From positions 8,595,001 to 8,659,000 of the forward strand of contig JAWNZC010000322.1 of the NCBI GenBank assembly GCA_035771165.1: DNA of 64,000 nucleotides, written 5' to 3'. This DNA is from Paragorgia papillata. Its lineage: Eukaryota; Cnidaria; Anthozoa; Scleralcyonacea; Coralliidae. Of the stretch, positions 31,807-42,880 are shown one piece after another; position 1 is the stretch's first letter, and every line of letters begins with the position of its first letter. Both the position numbers and the translations under genes were made by a program. The notes below the pieces were generated by a model. It did not search any database. It saw only the letters and a program-made list of their open reading frames with translations, and had not been told where the DNA came from.

Positions 31807-33210
31807 TTACAGGTGATATAGGACTGTATTCATAACCTGGTTTAGTTGCGGTGTAGAAAGAAGTTCAGAATCATCCAGTAGTGACAATGCCAATGGTCTT
31901 TCAGGCGATGTCTTGCCTTGCTCTTGATAGCGGATATCAACAACTGTATTTGAATTCTTAGTATCATTATCAGCAGCCAGGGTCAAAGATTCTGATATCT
32001 TTCGCGTCTGATCTTCCGATACATACGAAGAATATGATCGAATACCAGCTTCATTTTTATGACCCGAGACGGCCATGATATGCCTTGCTTCATATCCTGT
32101 TTTGGAGAAGAAATGAAAGTAAACTTAAGGGTTAAAACCTAGCTATAGCTATAAGTTATGCATGTTTAGGCATACAAACCTGCTTCGTCTAAAACTGTTA
32201 TGGCCGTTGATCGTATGGAATGATTTGTGTGAAACGCTGTGAAAGTTTTCCTTGTTGCGATATACGCGGCATCATCTGTGTCACTGTGTTTTTTCCAAGG
32301 GGCTTTGCAGAACCAGGTTTCTTCTTCTGGGAGGAAGCTGTCCAGTGGCCTTTGCCACAGATCTTTTCTTGCTTTGTTCAGCTTACTTATGTATTTCAAA
32401 ACTTCTACAGGACAGGCAGGACTTCCTAAAAAGTATGAATTCATAGTTTATGTTCATGTTGTCAGTCTTGTAAAATGTGTATATATTATAGACATAGTCA
32501 TACCTTGCAATTCATACATTCTTCCTTGTGAAACAGCTCCTGTAGTTAACTCACGATGATTTTTGTCGAGTTCATCCAGTTTTTGGTAAATGTACCTCTT
32601 GCCCGTGCTATCGACTGATAGTTCAAATATTTCTGTTGTCATCGTTCTCAGGTTTTCCTGACTTCGTCTGCACAGAAAATACATCACCTCGAACCTCATT
32701 TTGTTTAGAAGCCCGTTTTGAGTATTGCTATCAAAAACAAAGGTGTCGGCACTGTAGAGTTTATTGGCGTAACAGCTTTTGTTATTGGCGTGCGATGGTT
32801 AACACCTCTCTCCTCCGCAGAGTTTAAATTTCGGAGATTGGAGGTTTCGGGGGTCGTCGGAGATGCTCGGAGGCGTCAGCTGGACATAAGTGGTGCGGGC
32901 GAAACTAGTCCAACGGCTAACGATTTCGCCCACAGAATAATTCTGTGATTTTAACGCATCTCCGACGATCCCCGACATAGCGGATCTCCGAAAGAACCTC
33001 TGCGGAGGAGAGATGGTTAACACAGCCTAGACCCTGTCGCCGCAAAACAGCTAGAGCTGCTTTGAAGACCTTCGTATTGTAAGAAAACGACTTGTCATTC
33101 ACAATATCAACACTCATACGGTATATCACTTTAAACTGCCTGATCACGTGGTACAAATCAAGCTTTCTGACTGGACAATTTATGCATGTATAACTAGAAA
33201 TACATGAACA
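31807..33210 (-). pseudogene. Crypton/DUF3504-type tyrosine recombinase (ZMYM2/QRICH1-like), 4 segments
   Basis: Minus-strand gene reading LYHVIRQFKVIYRMSVDIVN, then KVFKAALAVLRRQGLGCVNH (33020-33210); ADTFVFDSNTQNGLLNKM and FEVMYFLCRRSQENLR (to 32504); GT donor and AG acceptor join in phase 1 to 32425-32180 (SPACPVEVLKYISKLNKARK, then TNHSIRSTAITVLDEAG) and again in phase 1 to 32096-31807 (YEARHIMAVSGHKNEAGIRS, YSSY). HSIR, SGH and the terminal Tyr segment fit the RHRY recombinase fold; this family is Crypton-derived and includes vertebrate KIAA1958, ZMYM2 and QRICH1 domains. A MITE (32806-33014) and a frameshift near 32780 break the second segment. It lies inside the host gene's long intron, same strand. 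Confidence 0.8.
32806..33014. mobile_element. 209-bp MITE with 9-bp TSD inside recombinase exon
   Basis: Ends ctctctcctccgcagag and ctctgcggaggagagat, TSD ggttaacac at 32797-32805 and 33015-33023. Internal gcatctccgacgatccccga-type sequence also forms inverted arms. 9-bp duplication points to Mutator-like transposases. It interrupts the reading GLGCVNH|RTPIT of the recombinase; removing one TSD copy restores continuity there. Confidence 0.85.
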
Positions 33211-33215
33211 CAACA

Positions 33216-34139
33216 ACCCCTCGCCCCCTTTATATGCATTTTTGTTACTCTCCCCCCCCCCCCCCGATCAATCCCAATCTCTAGTTTTTGTTGTATTATA
33301 ATAGTAACACACAGAAAACACCCCAGAAAATTAATTAGCAAAGTTCATCCGTAGTCCTGTATTGACACACCGAAAGAACTTGCAAAGTCAATATTAAAAA
33401 AAACAACGAGATGAACCAAATGACAAATTTTCACTGTTCAAAAATAGATAATTGTGGCCACGAAAAAAAACAATGCCAACGTCCTAGCGTCCAAAGACAG
33501 CTCTAGACAAGATATTATTTATATTGATTTTCATTTTCAAGATTTCTTCCGTTTTAACTCAGCTAAACTGGTAAATACGAATCTCCTACTGTTAAACTTT
33601 CTTCTGCTTTTGTCACCACAAACACTGCTAATTCAGTCTACTCTTTTCGGATTGTTTTTCTCGTTCGTGGTAACTTTTTTCGTTGTTAACATGAATAAAT
33701 ATGACAAGGCATCATTCAGTTCTCTTCATGGTCTATAAAGCCGTTTGTTTCAAAATTTCTTCATCGTTCTCTGTTGAGTTAAGATAGAATACACCAGAGC
33801 AGAATTCTTTACCGGCTTTGAACAGTTTCAGGAGACATCCTTCTTCTTTCAGTTACATTTCGGTCGGCATTGTTTTCGGTCTTTATCGTAATTTTTAGGC
33901 TTTTTTTTCGAGTGGTTTTAAGTCGTATTTATTGTTGCCTCTTCTTGCTGTCACATCTCTTCTTAGCCTTCTTTCTTTGGCCTTTTTCCATAGTAGTATT
34001 AATGTACATTTTAGCTGAAACCATTTTTTCTGGCAAAGATTTCTTCCGTCATGATCGTTGAAAAATTATTTCGCAATCAAACCGAACTTATAAATTATAA
34101 TTTGCTGACGTAAATTTAAATAATTTGAATAATTTAACA
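33216..34139. other. Unassigned DNA
   Basis: Poly(C) at 33252-33265. A 94-codon frame (33454-33738) and a 63-codon frame (33870-34061) are hydrophobic and low-complexity with no family recognised. No gene supported. Confidence 0.4.
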
Positions 34140-34204
34140 GGTTAGTTACCAGTACTCTGCTATCCGAACTGCGCAACTTGTGGATTTGATAACATATATA
34201 TATA

Positions 34205-34246
<42 letters not shown>

Positions 34247-34576
34247 CAGGTTTCAGAACCACGACAGATTAAGAAATAAATCACCCACCTTTTGACTTTT
34301 CAAAGCTGTTTTTATTCTTCACTCAATCTTTTCAACGTATTTTTTGGCTCTGAGAGAAAATTCTGAAGCTGTTTTCAACTCGGCAAGAAACTTGAAAACA
34401 TAAACTACAATACGCATAACGGAAGCTCGTATGTGGCGGATATTCAATTAATATAATTTATTGCAATAAATCAACAATAAAGCGCCCCGTTGGCTATGAG
34501 CTCATATACGACGAGAGCGAATGGTATAATTGTATAATTGTTAAATATATATAATATTAAATATATATATAATATA

Positions 34577-34870
34577 TAGATTGAACTATGTACGCTCCTT
34601 CACTTCGGTGTTGTTGAGCACTCTGTGAAGTTGCCGTGGGTACCTATTAGCGATAATGCAACGCTCACTACCCTTGTGGAGGTTTGAGCACTCTGGGCCC
34701 ATGCGCACTTCACGCTATCTGAATGTACTTCACCGATGCTGTCCCACATGCGGTTGTCACCGACAATCGCATGTGTATAAGTAATTGATGAAATTCATTC
34801 AGATTGTTCCAAGCTACATTGATGAGCTGTTGTACAGCGAAACACCGTGTCTGTAGATTGAACTATATAT
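34577..34870 (+). mobile_element. Solo retrozyme unit (one 277-bp monomer plus overlap)
   Basis: A single copy of the 277-bp satellite monomer of 42907-45100, starting tagattgaactatgtacgct and ending again with tagattgaactat, in (AT)n on both sides. A monomer plus terminal overlap is what a retroinserted linearised or dimeric transcript would give. Confidence 0.8.
34813..34857 (+). ncRNA. Hammerhead ribozyme, mutated core (retrozyme)
   Basis: Same fold as the arrayed copies, but the core reads TTGATGA: the invariant first C (C3) is T, which is expected to abolish cleavage. Stem II loop variant gctgttgtacagc. Confidence 0.75.
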
Positions 34871-34932
34871 ATAAGTATATGTTATCAAATCCACAACTTG
34901 CGCTGTTCGGATAGCAGGGTACTGGTACTTAA

Positions 34933-35261
34933 ATTATTCAAGCTCTACTTAAAACTTAAAAGAGAACAACGAAGAAAAGGACAGTGAAAGAGTCAATTGA
35001 GATAAACAAACAGCCGATTTAATATAACTTGAAGCGAAACCAGAGACTTTGAAGAAACCAAACGCCGTATGGTAAACAAAATCTCGTCACTCAGTGGTCT
35101 CAAAATCATTTTAAAGTTAACGGTAGGGGATTTGCATTTATTTAGTATTACAAATAATTATATTTATTTAGTATTTATATATTGTGTAAAACGCCAAGAA
35201 CGGTATACAGTTTCAGTATACCTTGACCTTATGTTGTTTTGAAGTTTTCGCTTAACCTAAA
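34933..35261. other. Unassigned AT-rich DNA
   Basis: No gene or repeat recognised. Confidence 0.4.
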
Positions 35262-35764
35262 ATAATATATAGTGGTGCTGTGCTTGTCTTATGTTGTTTA
35301 TCATGGTGTGAGTTGTAGTCTAAATATTTGTCAGTGTGTGTAGGTTTACGGTAAACGTTTGTGATAAGAGATCCGTGGTTGCGTGTAACTAAAGTGTCTA
35401 AAAAAGAGAGTTGTCCGTCGTGTTCCTGTTCTACAGTAAAGTTTATGTGTGGGTCAATGGAGTTTAGTAATTCGTGGAAAGTGGTTAGCGCATGTTTTTT
35501 GATGATTGAAAAAAAAAAGGTCATCAACATAACGAAACCATGTCTTAGGCGGTGTAATGGCTTGAGCTAGAGCCAGTTCCTCAATAACCTCCAAACAGAG
35601 GTTTGCCACAATAGGGCTAACAGGACTTCCCATAGCACAACCGTGAATTTGTTTGTAAGTTTGATTGTTGTAATTAAGATAGCTGTTAGAAAGAGTGAAG
35701 CGTAAAAGGCTAATTATGTCGTCAATAGATAGTTTAGTTCGTTGTTGTAAGGTCTTGTCTTTCA
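35262..35764 (-). pseudogene. Penelope-like reverse transcriptase fragment
   Basis: Minus strand: KLSIDDIISLLRFTLSNSYL, then QTYKQIHGCAMGSPVSPIVA, NLCLEVIEELALAQ, TWFRYVDD (catalytic Asp pair), and after a frame change in a ten-T run (35511-35520) HALTTFHELLNSIDPHINFT, GQLSFLDTLV and VYRKPTHTDKYLDYNSHH. GCAMGSPVSPIVA, RYVDD and SFLD are Penelope RT motifs. Only RT palm to thumb is present; both ends are truncated. A different subfamily from the copy at 36596. Confidence 0.85.
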
Positions 35765-36595
35765 GTTATAGATGCACAGAGGACGTCACTCTACTCAACT
35801 TCTTTCGTGTTCAAATGACGTCAAACGAACCTTTATAAGAGTACATATGCACGGAGCTTTATGTTTTATTTGTTAAACAGACAACGGCAAAATGGAATCT
35901 ATTTACTAAATATATGTATTTATTATATGGCAGCAGCGCTGAGAGGTCCGAATACGGAAATCCTGCAATTTGATTGGTTCATAAGCGGTCGGATATTTCC
36001 CGTATCCGCCCGCTCAGAGCGGAGTCTGCCGTTCGGGACCGTAAGTTTTATAAACAAAATGGCAGTCATGTCAGTATATATGCAACAAGATGGATTATAA
36101 TTTCAGAACTACTCATTGTTGAAATATATCGTGCAGGTATGTTGTTAGAAATTTTATAAGCTTTCATTTGATGTATAGTTCGAGTTTCCACGTTTTGTGA
36201 AAGTTTTTTAAATGTTCAAAACGTTCATAATATTGTTCGTAATAATATAACATTTACTTCTCACAAGTATTAGAATTTCAGATGATTTCTTATTCAACTA
36301 CTTAACGTACGATCTTGAGCAATATATCAAACAAAAGCAATTGAAAAATACTATTTGGGGTAGAAATTTCAGGATTCTAGCTCAACGGAAAGTACTTTAA
36401 AAATGGGAAAATGTCTGCCATTTTCGTTTAGTTCGCAAGAAAGATGGGTCGAGTCAGTTTCGCAGAACGTTCACAACATTTATGGCCATATAATAAACTA
36501 CTTATTGACCGAGCGTGAGGTCTGTACTAGTGAAATATCGGACCGATGTTTTTTTAGTTATTATATATATATATTGACGAAACAGCAGCAGAAGA
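35765..36595. other. Unassigned DNA upstream of Penelope element
   Basis: No supported gene. May include the 5' terminal region of the Penelope-like element: attgaccgagcgtgaggtctgta at about 36505 resembles the motif near 57110-57240. Confidence 0.35.
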
Positions 36596-39335
36596 ATGCA
36601 AATCAGCAAAGCGATGGGCAAACAGCAGTGGCTAGAGAAATACGCCGATGAGTTCAACAATCCCGATTTAATTAAGCCGAAAGCAAATAAAGATACGGAA
36701 TACACACCGCGACAGCAGAGGAATGACTAAAGAACCCACAAACGTGCAACGACATATAGAACATACAATAAAGAACGCACAGCACCTTCTACGCGCAACC
36801 ATACCCTTTCCACAACAATCCACGACCAACTCAAAGCAGAAAACCGGTAAGAAATTTATCGAACAAGCAGCCCAGACACGAAGCAAGACAAAACCGAGAT
36901 ACAAGACAGCCATTTGAACGACGAAGACCAACATACGCGGAAATCAACGTAACATCACCGACAACGCTGAAAATAACCGACAACAGAACCATTTTTTAAA
37001 CCCTCCCGTCCGCAGAAATACATATCCCGAATCATCTAGGTCAATACAGACCCAACGACAACAATCAACTACGGAAACGTTAAGAAAAAAGTCCACAGTT
37101 GAACCAAAGATCATTAATATATCGAACAGAAATCTTACGAATGATGAAATACAGCTAATAAAAAGAGGACTTAAATTTACACCGACTGCAAAACAGAACA
37201 AAAAGGAACTTGAAACCGACTTACAAGAATTTCAAAGAAGACTACGGCTCCTTGAACACTTCAACAACCATGAACCAATACCAGATACTTCAGTAGTTAA
37301 AAACAAATCCCATTTTGTTCCTCCAAAGTCTGACAACGAATATATGTCAGTCGTATTAGATACATTATTCAAACTACCAGATTCGGCTCCTACCACTATG
37401 ACAAAAATAAATATTTCTCAGACTGAAACTACCGCTTTAAATCAACTACGGAACGACGATACAATTATCATAAAAGAGGCAGACAAAGGCGGAACAACAG
37501 TGATTATGGACAAAACTTTCTATAAAGACAAAATTTTAGAATTACTAACAGACGGAGATAATTACGCCGAATTAACCAACAACGAAGATGATGAAACAAC
37601 GAAAAAAATCAAAAGCTTAACAAAGAATTATGAACACGAACTAACAAAGAAGGAGATCGGTTATATGCAGAATTTTACAAGTAAGACTTCAAACTTTTAT
37701 GGTTTACCGAAAATTCACAAGTCTCCGACCATCAAAGCGGCCGTCAAAGAACAGAATTCTGAATATGTAAAACTGTCGCCACCGTCGGACTTGAAAATGA
37801 GGCCTATTATGGCAGGACCTTCGTCACCCACACATATAGGCTAAGTAACTTTCTTGACATAACATTGAAACCTCTTTGCCAACATGTACCAAGCTACATT
37901 CGGGACGATTTGGATTTTTTATGTCACATACCAGAACAAGTAACCGAAAACACAACATTTGTCTCTTTTGACGTCATTAGTCTTTACACAAGTATCCCGC
38001 ACGAACTGGGATTGCAAGCCATCGAACACTTTCTGGAAAACGTCTCGACATCACTACCGCGAATTTTTTCACAAGAATTTATACTAAACGCTGTTTCGAT
38101 TGTGCTGAAAGAAAATACATTTAAATTCAATGACAAAAATTACAAACAACTACAGGGAACCGCCATGGGAACTAAGATGGCTCCAACATACGCCACCCTC
38201 GTTATGGGCTACTTGGAGCGACAACTCTACAGAAATTCGAAGAACGATATGGGCGGATAGAACAAGAGAACTTTATAAAAGATTTTAAACGATTTTTGGA
38301 TGACTGTTTTATATTTTGGCAACGATCAACAGCAGAACTTCAAGATTTTTTCGAACTACTAAATAGTCTTCATCCAAAAATTCAATTCACAATGGAATCA
38401 AGTCCTGACCAACTATCTTTCCTCGATGTATTAGTTTACAAAGAAAAGACGAATGTTTATACCGACATTTTTTACAAGGGGACTGACAGTCACCAATACT
38501 TAGATTTTTTTTCATGCCATCCCAAACATACGAAACACAACATATCATATTTGTTAGCAAGACGGATATGCACAATTGTGACAAAAGACGATATCAAAGA
38601 TAAGCGATTGGAAGAACTGGAAACATTTTTACGAAAGCAGAACTACACGCAAGGAATTATTAGAAAAGGAATCCACAAGGCTAAGCGACTAACAATCACG
38701 GAACTGAAAACGGCAAAAGAGAAATCAAACAATAATAACATTCTTCCTTTAGTTATCACACACAATCCTAACAACCCGCCCATCGTCAGCACGGTGAAAA
38801 CACTTTAAAATTCCTCTCAAATTCAGACCCAATGAAAACTTTACTGGAAAACACTAAACTTATAGTAAGCCGACGACAACCAAAAAATCTCAAACGTTTA
38901 CTAACGAAAGCCGAATTTTCAAGCAACAACAGCAAACCAACAGTGTCAAAATGTGAAGAAACACGATGCGGAACATGTGACTATATCACAACAGGAGACT
39001 CTCTGGAACTTAAAAATGGTAAAACGTGGACAATAAAGTCTTCAATGTCATGTAAGAGTAAAGACGTCATATATATAATAATATGTCCGAAATGCCAAGA
39101 CTTCTATATCGGCCAGACACAGAATCTCCGAAACAGAGTAACTCTACACAAGGAACAGATAAAACATGAACGATATAGACATCTACCTGTAAGTCAACAC
39201 TTAAATATGTGTAGCAATGGCAAATTTCGAATCATGCCTATTTATCATTGTTCCAGCAGTAATCGAATCGAACGAGAATGTAAAAAAAAACAAGTTATTT
39301 CATTTCTCAAACCTAAACTTAATTCTAGTATATAA
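36596..39335 (+). pseudogene. Penelope-like element ORF (RT plus GIY-YIG), frameshifted
   Basis: One ancestral ORF in five or more pieces. N-terminus MQISKAMGKQQWLEKYADEF (36596), then MTKEPTNVQRHIEHTIKNAQ up to an in-frame stop at 36915. From 36930 the frame is open: NLTNDEIQLIKRGLKFTPTA (the N-terminal Penelope motif), IIKEADKGGTTVIMD, FYGLPKIHKSP, RPIMAGPSSPTH. Frame change at about 37833: RLSNFLDITLKPLCQ, FVSFDVISLYTSIPH, QGTAMGTKMAPTYATLVMGY. Stop, then FLDDCFIFW (catalytic Asps, 38290-38320) and QLSFLDVLVYKEK. Final frame 38800-39335: GIY-YIG endonuclease. RT copies RNA by target priming; GIY-YIG nicks the target. Breaks make it inactive. Confidence 0.9.
38832..39335 (+). CDS. Penelope GIY-YIG endonuclease piece
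   Basis: Open frame continuing the Penelope-like ORF after a shift near 38800. Cysteine module CEETRCGTCDY (about 38950), a further SMSCKSKDVIY, then IIICPKCQDFYIGQTQNLRN (the GIY...YIG-type beta hairpin with following R), HKEQIKHERYRHLPVSQH and a conserved E in RIERECKKK; ends FLKPKLNSSI. A zinc-binding module before GIY-YIG is known in Neptune-type Penelope elements. Confidence 0.85.
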   Translation: MKTLLENTKLIVSRRQPKNLKRLLTKAEFSSNNSKPTVSKCEETRCGTCDYITTGDSLELKNGKTWTIKSSMSCKSKDVIYIIICPKCQDFYIGQTQNLRNRVTLHKEQIKHERYRHLPVSQHLNMCSNGKFRIMPIYHCSSSNRIERECKKKQVISFLKPKLNSSI

Positions 39336-39465
39336 TATAATTTTAGTTAACTATGACGTAATATGAAAAATACTTCCTGTAAGTAATCTGAATAACCCTG
39401 TAAATAACACCACTCATTGATGACGTAACCATGTATACTTAAGTAGCGTTAACACTCATAATTTT

Positions 39466-39505
39466 CATAGCACCTGAAGAGCTTCACAGCGAAAACGTTT
39501 GTGCA
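39466..39505 (+). ncRNA. Relic hammerhead in Penelope 3' tail
   Basis: CTGAAGA (39474-39480), Stem II GCT-TCAC-AGC, GAAA, then an extra A and a GTG instead of a GUH cleavage triplet. It is in the position expected for a Penelope-borne hammerhead but predicted inactive. Confidence 0.45.
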
Positions 39506-39586
39506 ATAAAATAATACAAAACGAGTGATTATTTCCTTTTCTTGTTGACAAATAATGACATTTTTCTTATATATATATATATATAT

Positions 39587-39890
39587 ACTGTAGAAGATGT
39601 TGTAAAAACCTTTGGCAGAGTGCTCGATGGGAATCCAGAGCATATTATAGTTAAAGTTCAAAGACTCAACAGGTTTGATTAGACATTTTATTACTATTTA
39701 GTTGAAATAACGAATGAACGTGAAGAATTTCCAAATAATCCCTAATCTAGACACTTATATAATCATCTCAAACTACATCTTAGTCATTAGACCATTTTAT
39801 CTGAGAGTACCACACAATATTTGTGGCACGAAACTAAATAGTAATAAAATGTCTAATCAAACCTGTCGAGTCTTTGAACTTTAACTATAT
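39587..39890 (+). mobile_element. Foldback element with hammerhead relic (family iii)
   Basis: Arms aaagttcaaagactcaacag and ggtttgattagacattttat (39650-39705) are repeated inverted at 39831-39885. (AT)n on both sides (39570-39586, 39886-39903). Related to 52175-52400 and 52871-53100. Confidence 0.75.
39791..39850 (+). ncRNA. Hammerhead ribozyme relic, family iii
   Basis: Same as 52307-52370 but the core reads CTGAGAG: one base of CTGAAGA is deleted, so activity is not expected. Stem II CCACA/TGTGG, GAAA, CTAAATAGTA and Stem I attttat/ataaaat are intact. Confidence 0.55.
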
Positions 39891-40497
39891 ATATATATAT
39901 ATATTCAAACAAACAAAGTTTTGTTCGCGAAATGTCGAAAAGTGCTCAATACAACAAGGGCAGATTTTGTTTTGAGCCAATGAGGGCGTTTGTTTACATT
40001 GTTTCAACAACCAATCAGATTACTTGAATTCCGTGTGGACTTCCGGTGCGATCGAAAATCAACAAAATATTATGGAGCAAACACACCTTCTATAAAAGCT
40101 GTACGTGCACGCAAATTTTTAATTTTTTCGTTTCAAACGTGCATATTCGGATAGAATACGAATTTTTCTTTTATTTCCTCGCGGGGATAAACAATCCGTT
40201 TTCTAATTCAAAAACAATCGGCCCTTGAATTACGGCTTACGAAGAAACCGCGACCAAGCTAAATCGTCCCCTTCCTTCTAGCATAAAAAACCTACCAAAG
40301 TTTACTTTTCTCGCTTGTTTTGACTTGTCATTAGTATAAGACCCTTCCCTTGTGGTAACTATGCGAGTTAAAAACCTTCGAAAAATACCTACGTGACTTT
40401 TTCCGGTTTTAAAGTGTTTACTTCCTTTGTACTCAGGGGGTCTGGTGAAGGATGAAGATTGAAGAGTCAGTTGTCATGCAGCGCTCGTCAACTTGAA

Positions 40498-40573
40498 CTC
40501 TTGCATCTCTGCTCTTGCATCTCTGCTCTTGCATCTCTGCTCTTGCATCTCTGCTCTTGCATCTCTGCTCTTG
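40498..40573 (+). repeat. 14-bp minisatellite (ctcttgcatctctg)n
   Basis: Five units in copy A; copy B retains about one (ttaatgcaagagttcaag), so the array expanded after the duplication. Confidence 0.85.
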
Positions 40574-40758
40574 TATTAATAAATCAAAACGTAGGAAGGA
40601 GGGGTTCATGAATCTGTTGCTTAACGGTTGGCAAATATTGCTTTAAAATTTACTTCAATTCATGGATCATCGGTAACACTTACGATAAGTTATTGCCTTG
40701 GGGGCTCAGCTCGAGGCGAACTGCTGACCATGAGCGTTGTCATCAACTAAAGGTCTAA

Positions 40759-41263
40759 GGGCCTGTTTATATGATCTCGGTGTACCTGGACGTCCCAGTG
40801 TACCGGGATCTCGGCTTGTAGATAATTTACTGTTATTTTCGCGGTTGCGTTTATATGGAGACCGCGACGTCCCGGTGTACCGGGATCCCGGTTGAAGCAA
40901 CCGAGATCTCGGTACACTGGGACAGATTTTTTCCCATATAAACGCGACATCCCGGTACACCGGGATGAAGTTTACTGAACTACAATGCTTGTAACTTTGA
41001 ATATTACGGTCAGAATTTCGTCCAAACGGTCAGGTCTAAAGACAAAACATAGAATAAAAGTGAAATAACTTCTAACATAGTAGAATTAGGGTGAGTTTTT
41101 GCTTTTTTGTCCATTTCCTTAAATTCCCGCGCTTTTTGACCCGGGATGAAATTCATCCCGGTCAACCGGGACGAGCACTTTGTTTACTCCATATAAACCC
41201 GGGATGAAATTCATCCCGGGCAACCGGGACATCTCGGTACACCGGGATCATATAAACAGGCCC
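40759..41263. mobile_element. 505-bp MITE, PIF/Harbinger-like (TAA target)
   Basis: Ends gggcctgtttatatgatctc and the inverse (atcatataaacaggccc), TAA at 40756-40758 and 41264-41266. The interior is rich in ggtgtaccgggat and complements, hence strongly self-pairing. Copy B of the inverted pair (near 46380) lacks it, giving a paralogous empty site. Confidence 0.85.
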
Positions 41264-41821
41264 TAAACCTGTATTGTCATCGTCGTCGTCTTCATAATCT
41301 TCATCGTCGCATTCGTCGCATTCGTCGCTGGTCTCTTTGTTGTCTTTATTGTCTGTTTTAGCTTGTTTGATGACGGCTTCATTTGCTGTTTTTCCAAGGG
41401 AGATCAATAACCTTTAATTGCAACAGTTCGTGGCAAATTCGACAAACACTGCTGTCTGGGAGGTTGCACTCCAGGTGAAAAGAATGTCCACATCCTCGAA
41501 ATATCCTCCACCCCTTCTATTAACCGTGGTCGTGTACATCCAAGACTATCACATTTTCTGTTGAAATGAAAATTGAAGGTATTGGTCTGTTGGCAAGCCT
41601 TAAAACTGACTTTTAGAGTTCTGTAATGAGCAAATTCTCTTAAAACTCAAGAACATTTCAAATGGGAAATTCGACTTTTGGATCGATTTTGATTTATACT
41701 GTATTTGATTTAGAAATTCTGGTATAATTTTAAAATCTAATTTATGTTTCTATGGCCCCTGTTTATTTAATCTTCAGTGATACTATTATATGTTTGTATT
41801 ATAGTTTATTTTGTACTTGGC

Positions 41822-41845
<24 letters not shown>

Positions 41846-41859
<14 letters not shown>

Positions 41860-42360
41860 ATAGATTGCATCTTACGCATGCTGTGATTGGTCAGTTATTG
41901 TGTTTATATCAGGCTATGCAACATGGTTGTGACGTCACAGCATATTTCTTAGTCTTATTTCATAAAAGAAATAGAAAATAGATGCCCTGTGTTTATATAA
42001 CCTGATGCAAACTCCGTCTCATGTTTGCATCAGGCTATATAAACATGAGTGGCTAAGTTTTATTTTTTATATACATGTACTTACTTTTCTGGGTTTGGAG
42101 ATTTTTCTACCACTGTAAATCCAAGTGGTAGTATTTGGTTGTTCACAACTGCTTCACCAAAAAGATTAGGAAGTTTCCATCTGGACAATTGTTTGTGTTG
42201 TTGCGGGTCCTAGGTAATTCAACTCCCATTCCAGGATGATTGTTGATACTTTCAAATTTTTCAGTAAGAAATTCAGCTGCCTTGACTTTTAGCTGGTCAA
42301 TTCTTTTGCTACTAAAATTGAATTTTTTAGGTGGCAAAAAAGTATCAACAATCATCCTGG
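41846..42360. other. Non-coding repeat-rich stretch
   Basis: (AT)n at 41823-41853, a hairpin-rich block (tatatcaggctatgcaacat at 41906 and gcatcaggctatataaacat at 42028), and a 70-codon minus-strand frame (42143-42355: PPKKFNFSSKRIDQLKVKAA) without a recognised family. gatgattgttgatact is present inverted at 42236 and 42341. Confidence 0.4.
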
Positions 42361-42378
42361 AGTTGAATCTGTTTAGCG

Positions 42379-42822
42379 AAAAGCATAATTTATCAAGCCG
42401 AAGTAACCACGCATAACGACGGAGAAATCAAGAAATACATCGGTATGACAGCCAACGATTTCAAGCAGCGTTACCGCAACCATATAAAATCATTCCACAA
42501 CGAAAAGCACGCAAACGAGACGGAGCTTTCAAAGCACGTTTGGGACTTAAAGAGAAAAAAACGCGATTTTGATATAAAATGGTCAATTGTCAGACGCGCC
42601 GCGGCCTATCGAAATGGTTCTCGAAGATGTAACCTTTGCCTGGAGGAAAAATTAATGATTATGAAGGCCGACAAGAAAACTCTTTTAAATAAAAGATCGG
42701 AAATTTTCGCGAAGTGTCGTCACACAAACAATCACCGATTAAAGAACGTCAACAAACGATCAACATATAACAACGTCATCAGAACTATTTTTAACTCGCC
42801 GAGTATATTAACGACTAGTTGA
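42379..42822 (+). pseudogene. Penelope-like GIY-YIG endonuclease fragment
   Basis: Reads SIIYQAEVTTHNDGEIKKYI, GMTANDFKQRYRNHIKSFHN, ETELSKHVWDLKRKKRDFDI, WSIVRRAAAYRNGSRRCNLC, LEEKLMIM to the C-terminus. YQAEV...YIGMT is the GIY-YIG hairpin, the R/H of YRNH and the E of LEEK the other catalytic positions. This is the common C-terminal domain of cnidarian Penelope-like elements. RT is absent, consistent with 5' truncation. It ends 85 bp before the retrozyme array. Confidence 0.85.
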
Positions 42823-42837
42823 AGCCGAATCTGTCAG

Positions 42838-42880
42838 TTGCCTGAAGATCGTATTACGCGTGAAACTCAGAGTAGTGATG
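42838..42880 (+). ncRNA. Hammerhead motif in Penelope 3' tail (family iv)
   Basis: GC-CUGAAGA-UCGUAUUACGCGU-GAAA, Stem III ACU-CAG-AGU, cleavage triplet GUA. Position 7 of the core (A for U) is tolerant. Stem II is short (CG/CG or CGU/ACG), Stem I next to the core has G-U pairs. Plausible but weak structure. Confidence 0.5.

Larger units (their letters stand above)
34140..34932. repeat. Inverted arms enclosing AT tracts and a lone retrozyme
   Basis: Left arm 34140-34195 (ggttagttaccagtactctgctatccgaactgcgcaacttg, read in parts) is the reverse complement of 34873-34932. Between them: (AT)n at 34194-34240, ordinary sequence 34241-34540, (AT)n at 34541-34575 and the retrozyme unit. Confidence 0.75.
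39935..41845 (+). repeat. Inverted segmental pair, copy A
   Basis: Reverse complement of 45822-47080 over its length, apart from a Harbinger-like MITE (40759-41263) and extra minisatellite units (40498-40573). Its right end is ttttgtacttggctattat followed by (AT)n, as in copy B inverted. On the minus strand a D/E-rich frame (41162-41407: ANEAVIKQAKTDNKDNKETS, then an acidic run) has no known family; copy B has the same region with an in-frame stop. Confidence 0.85.
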
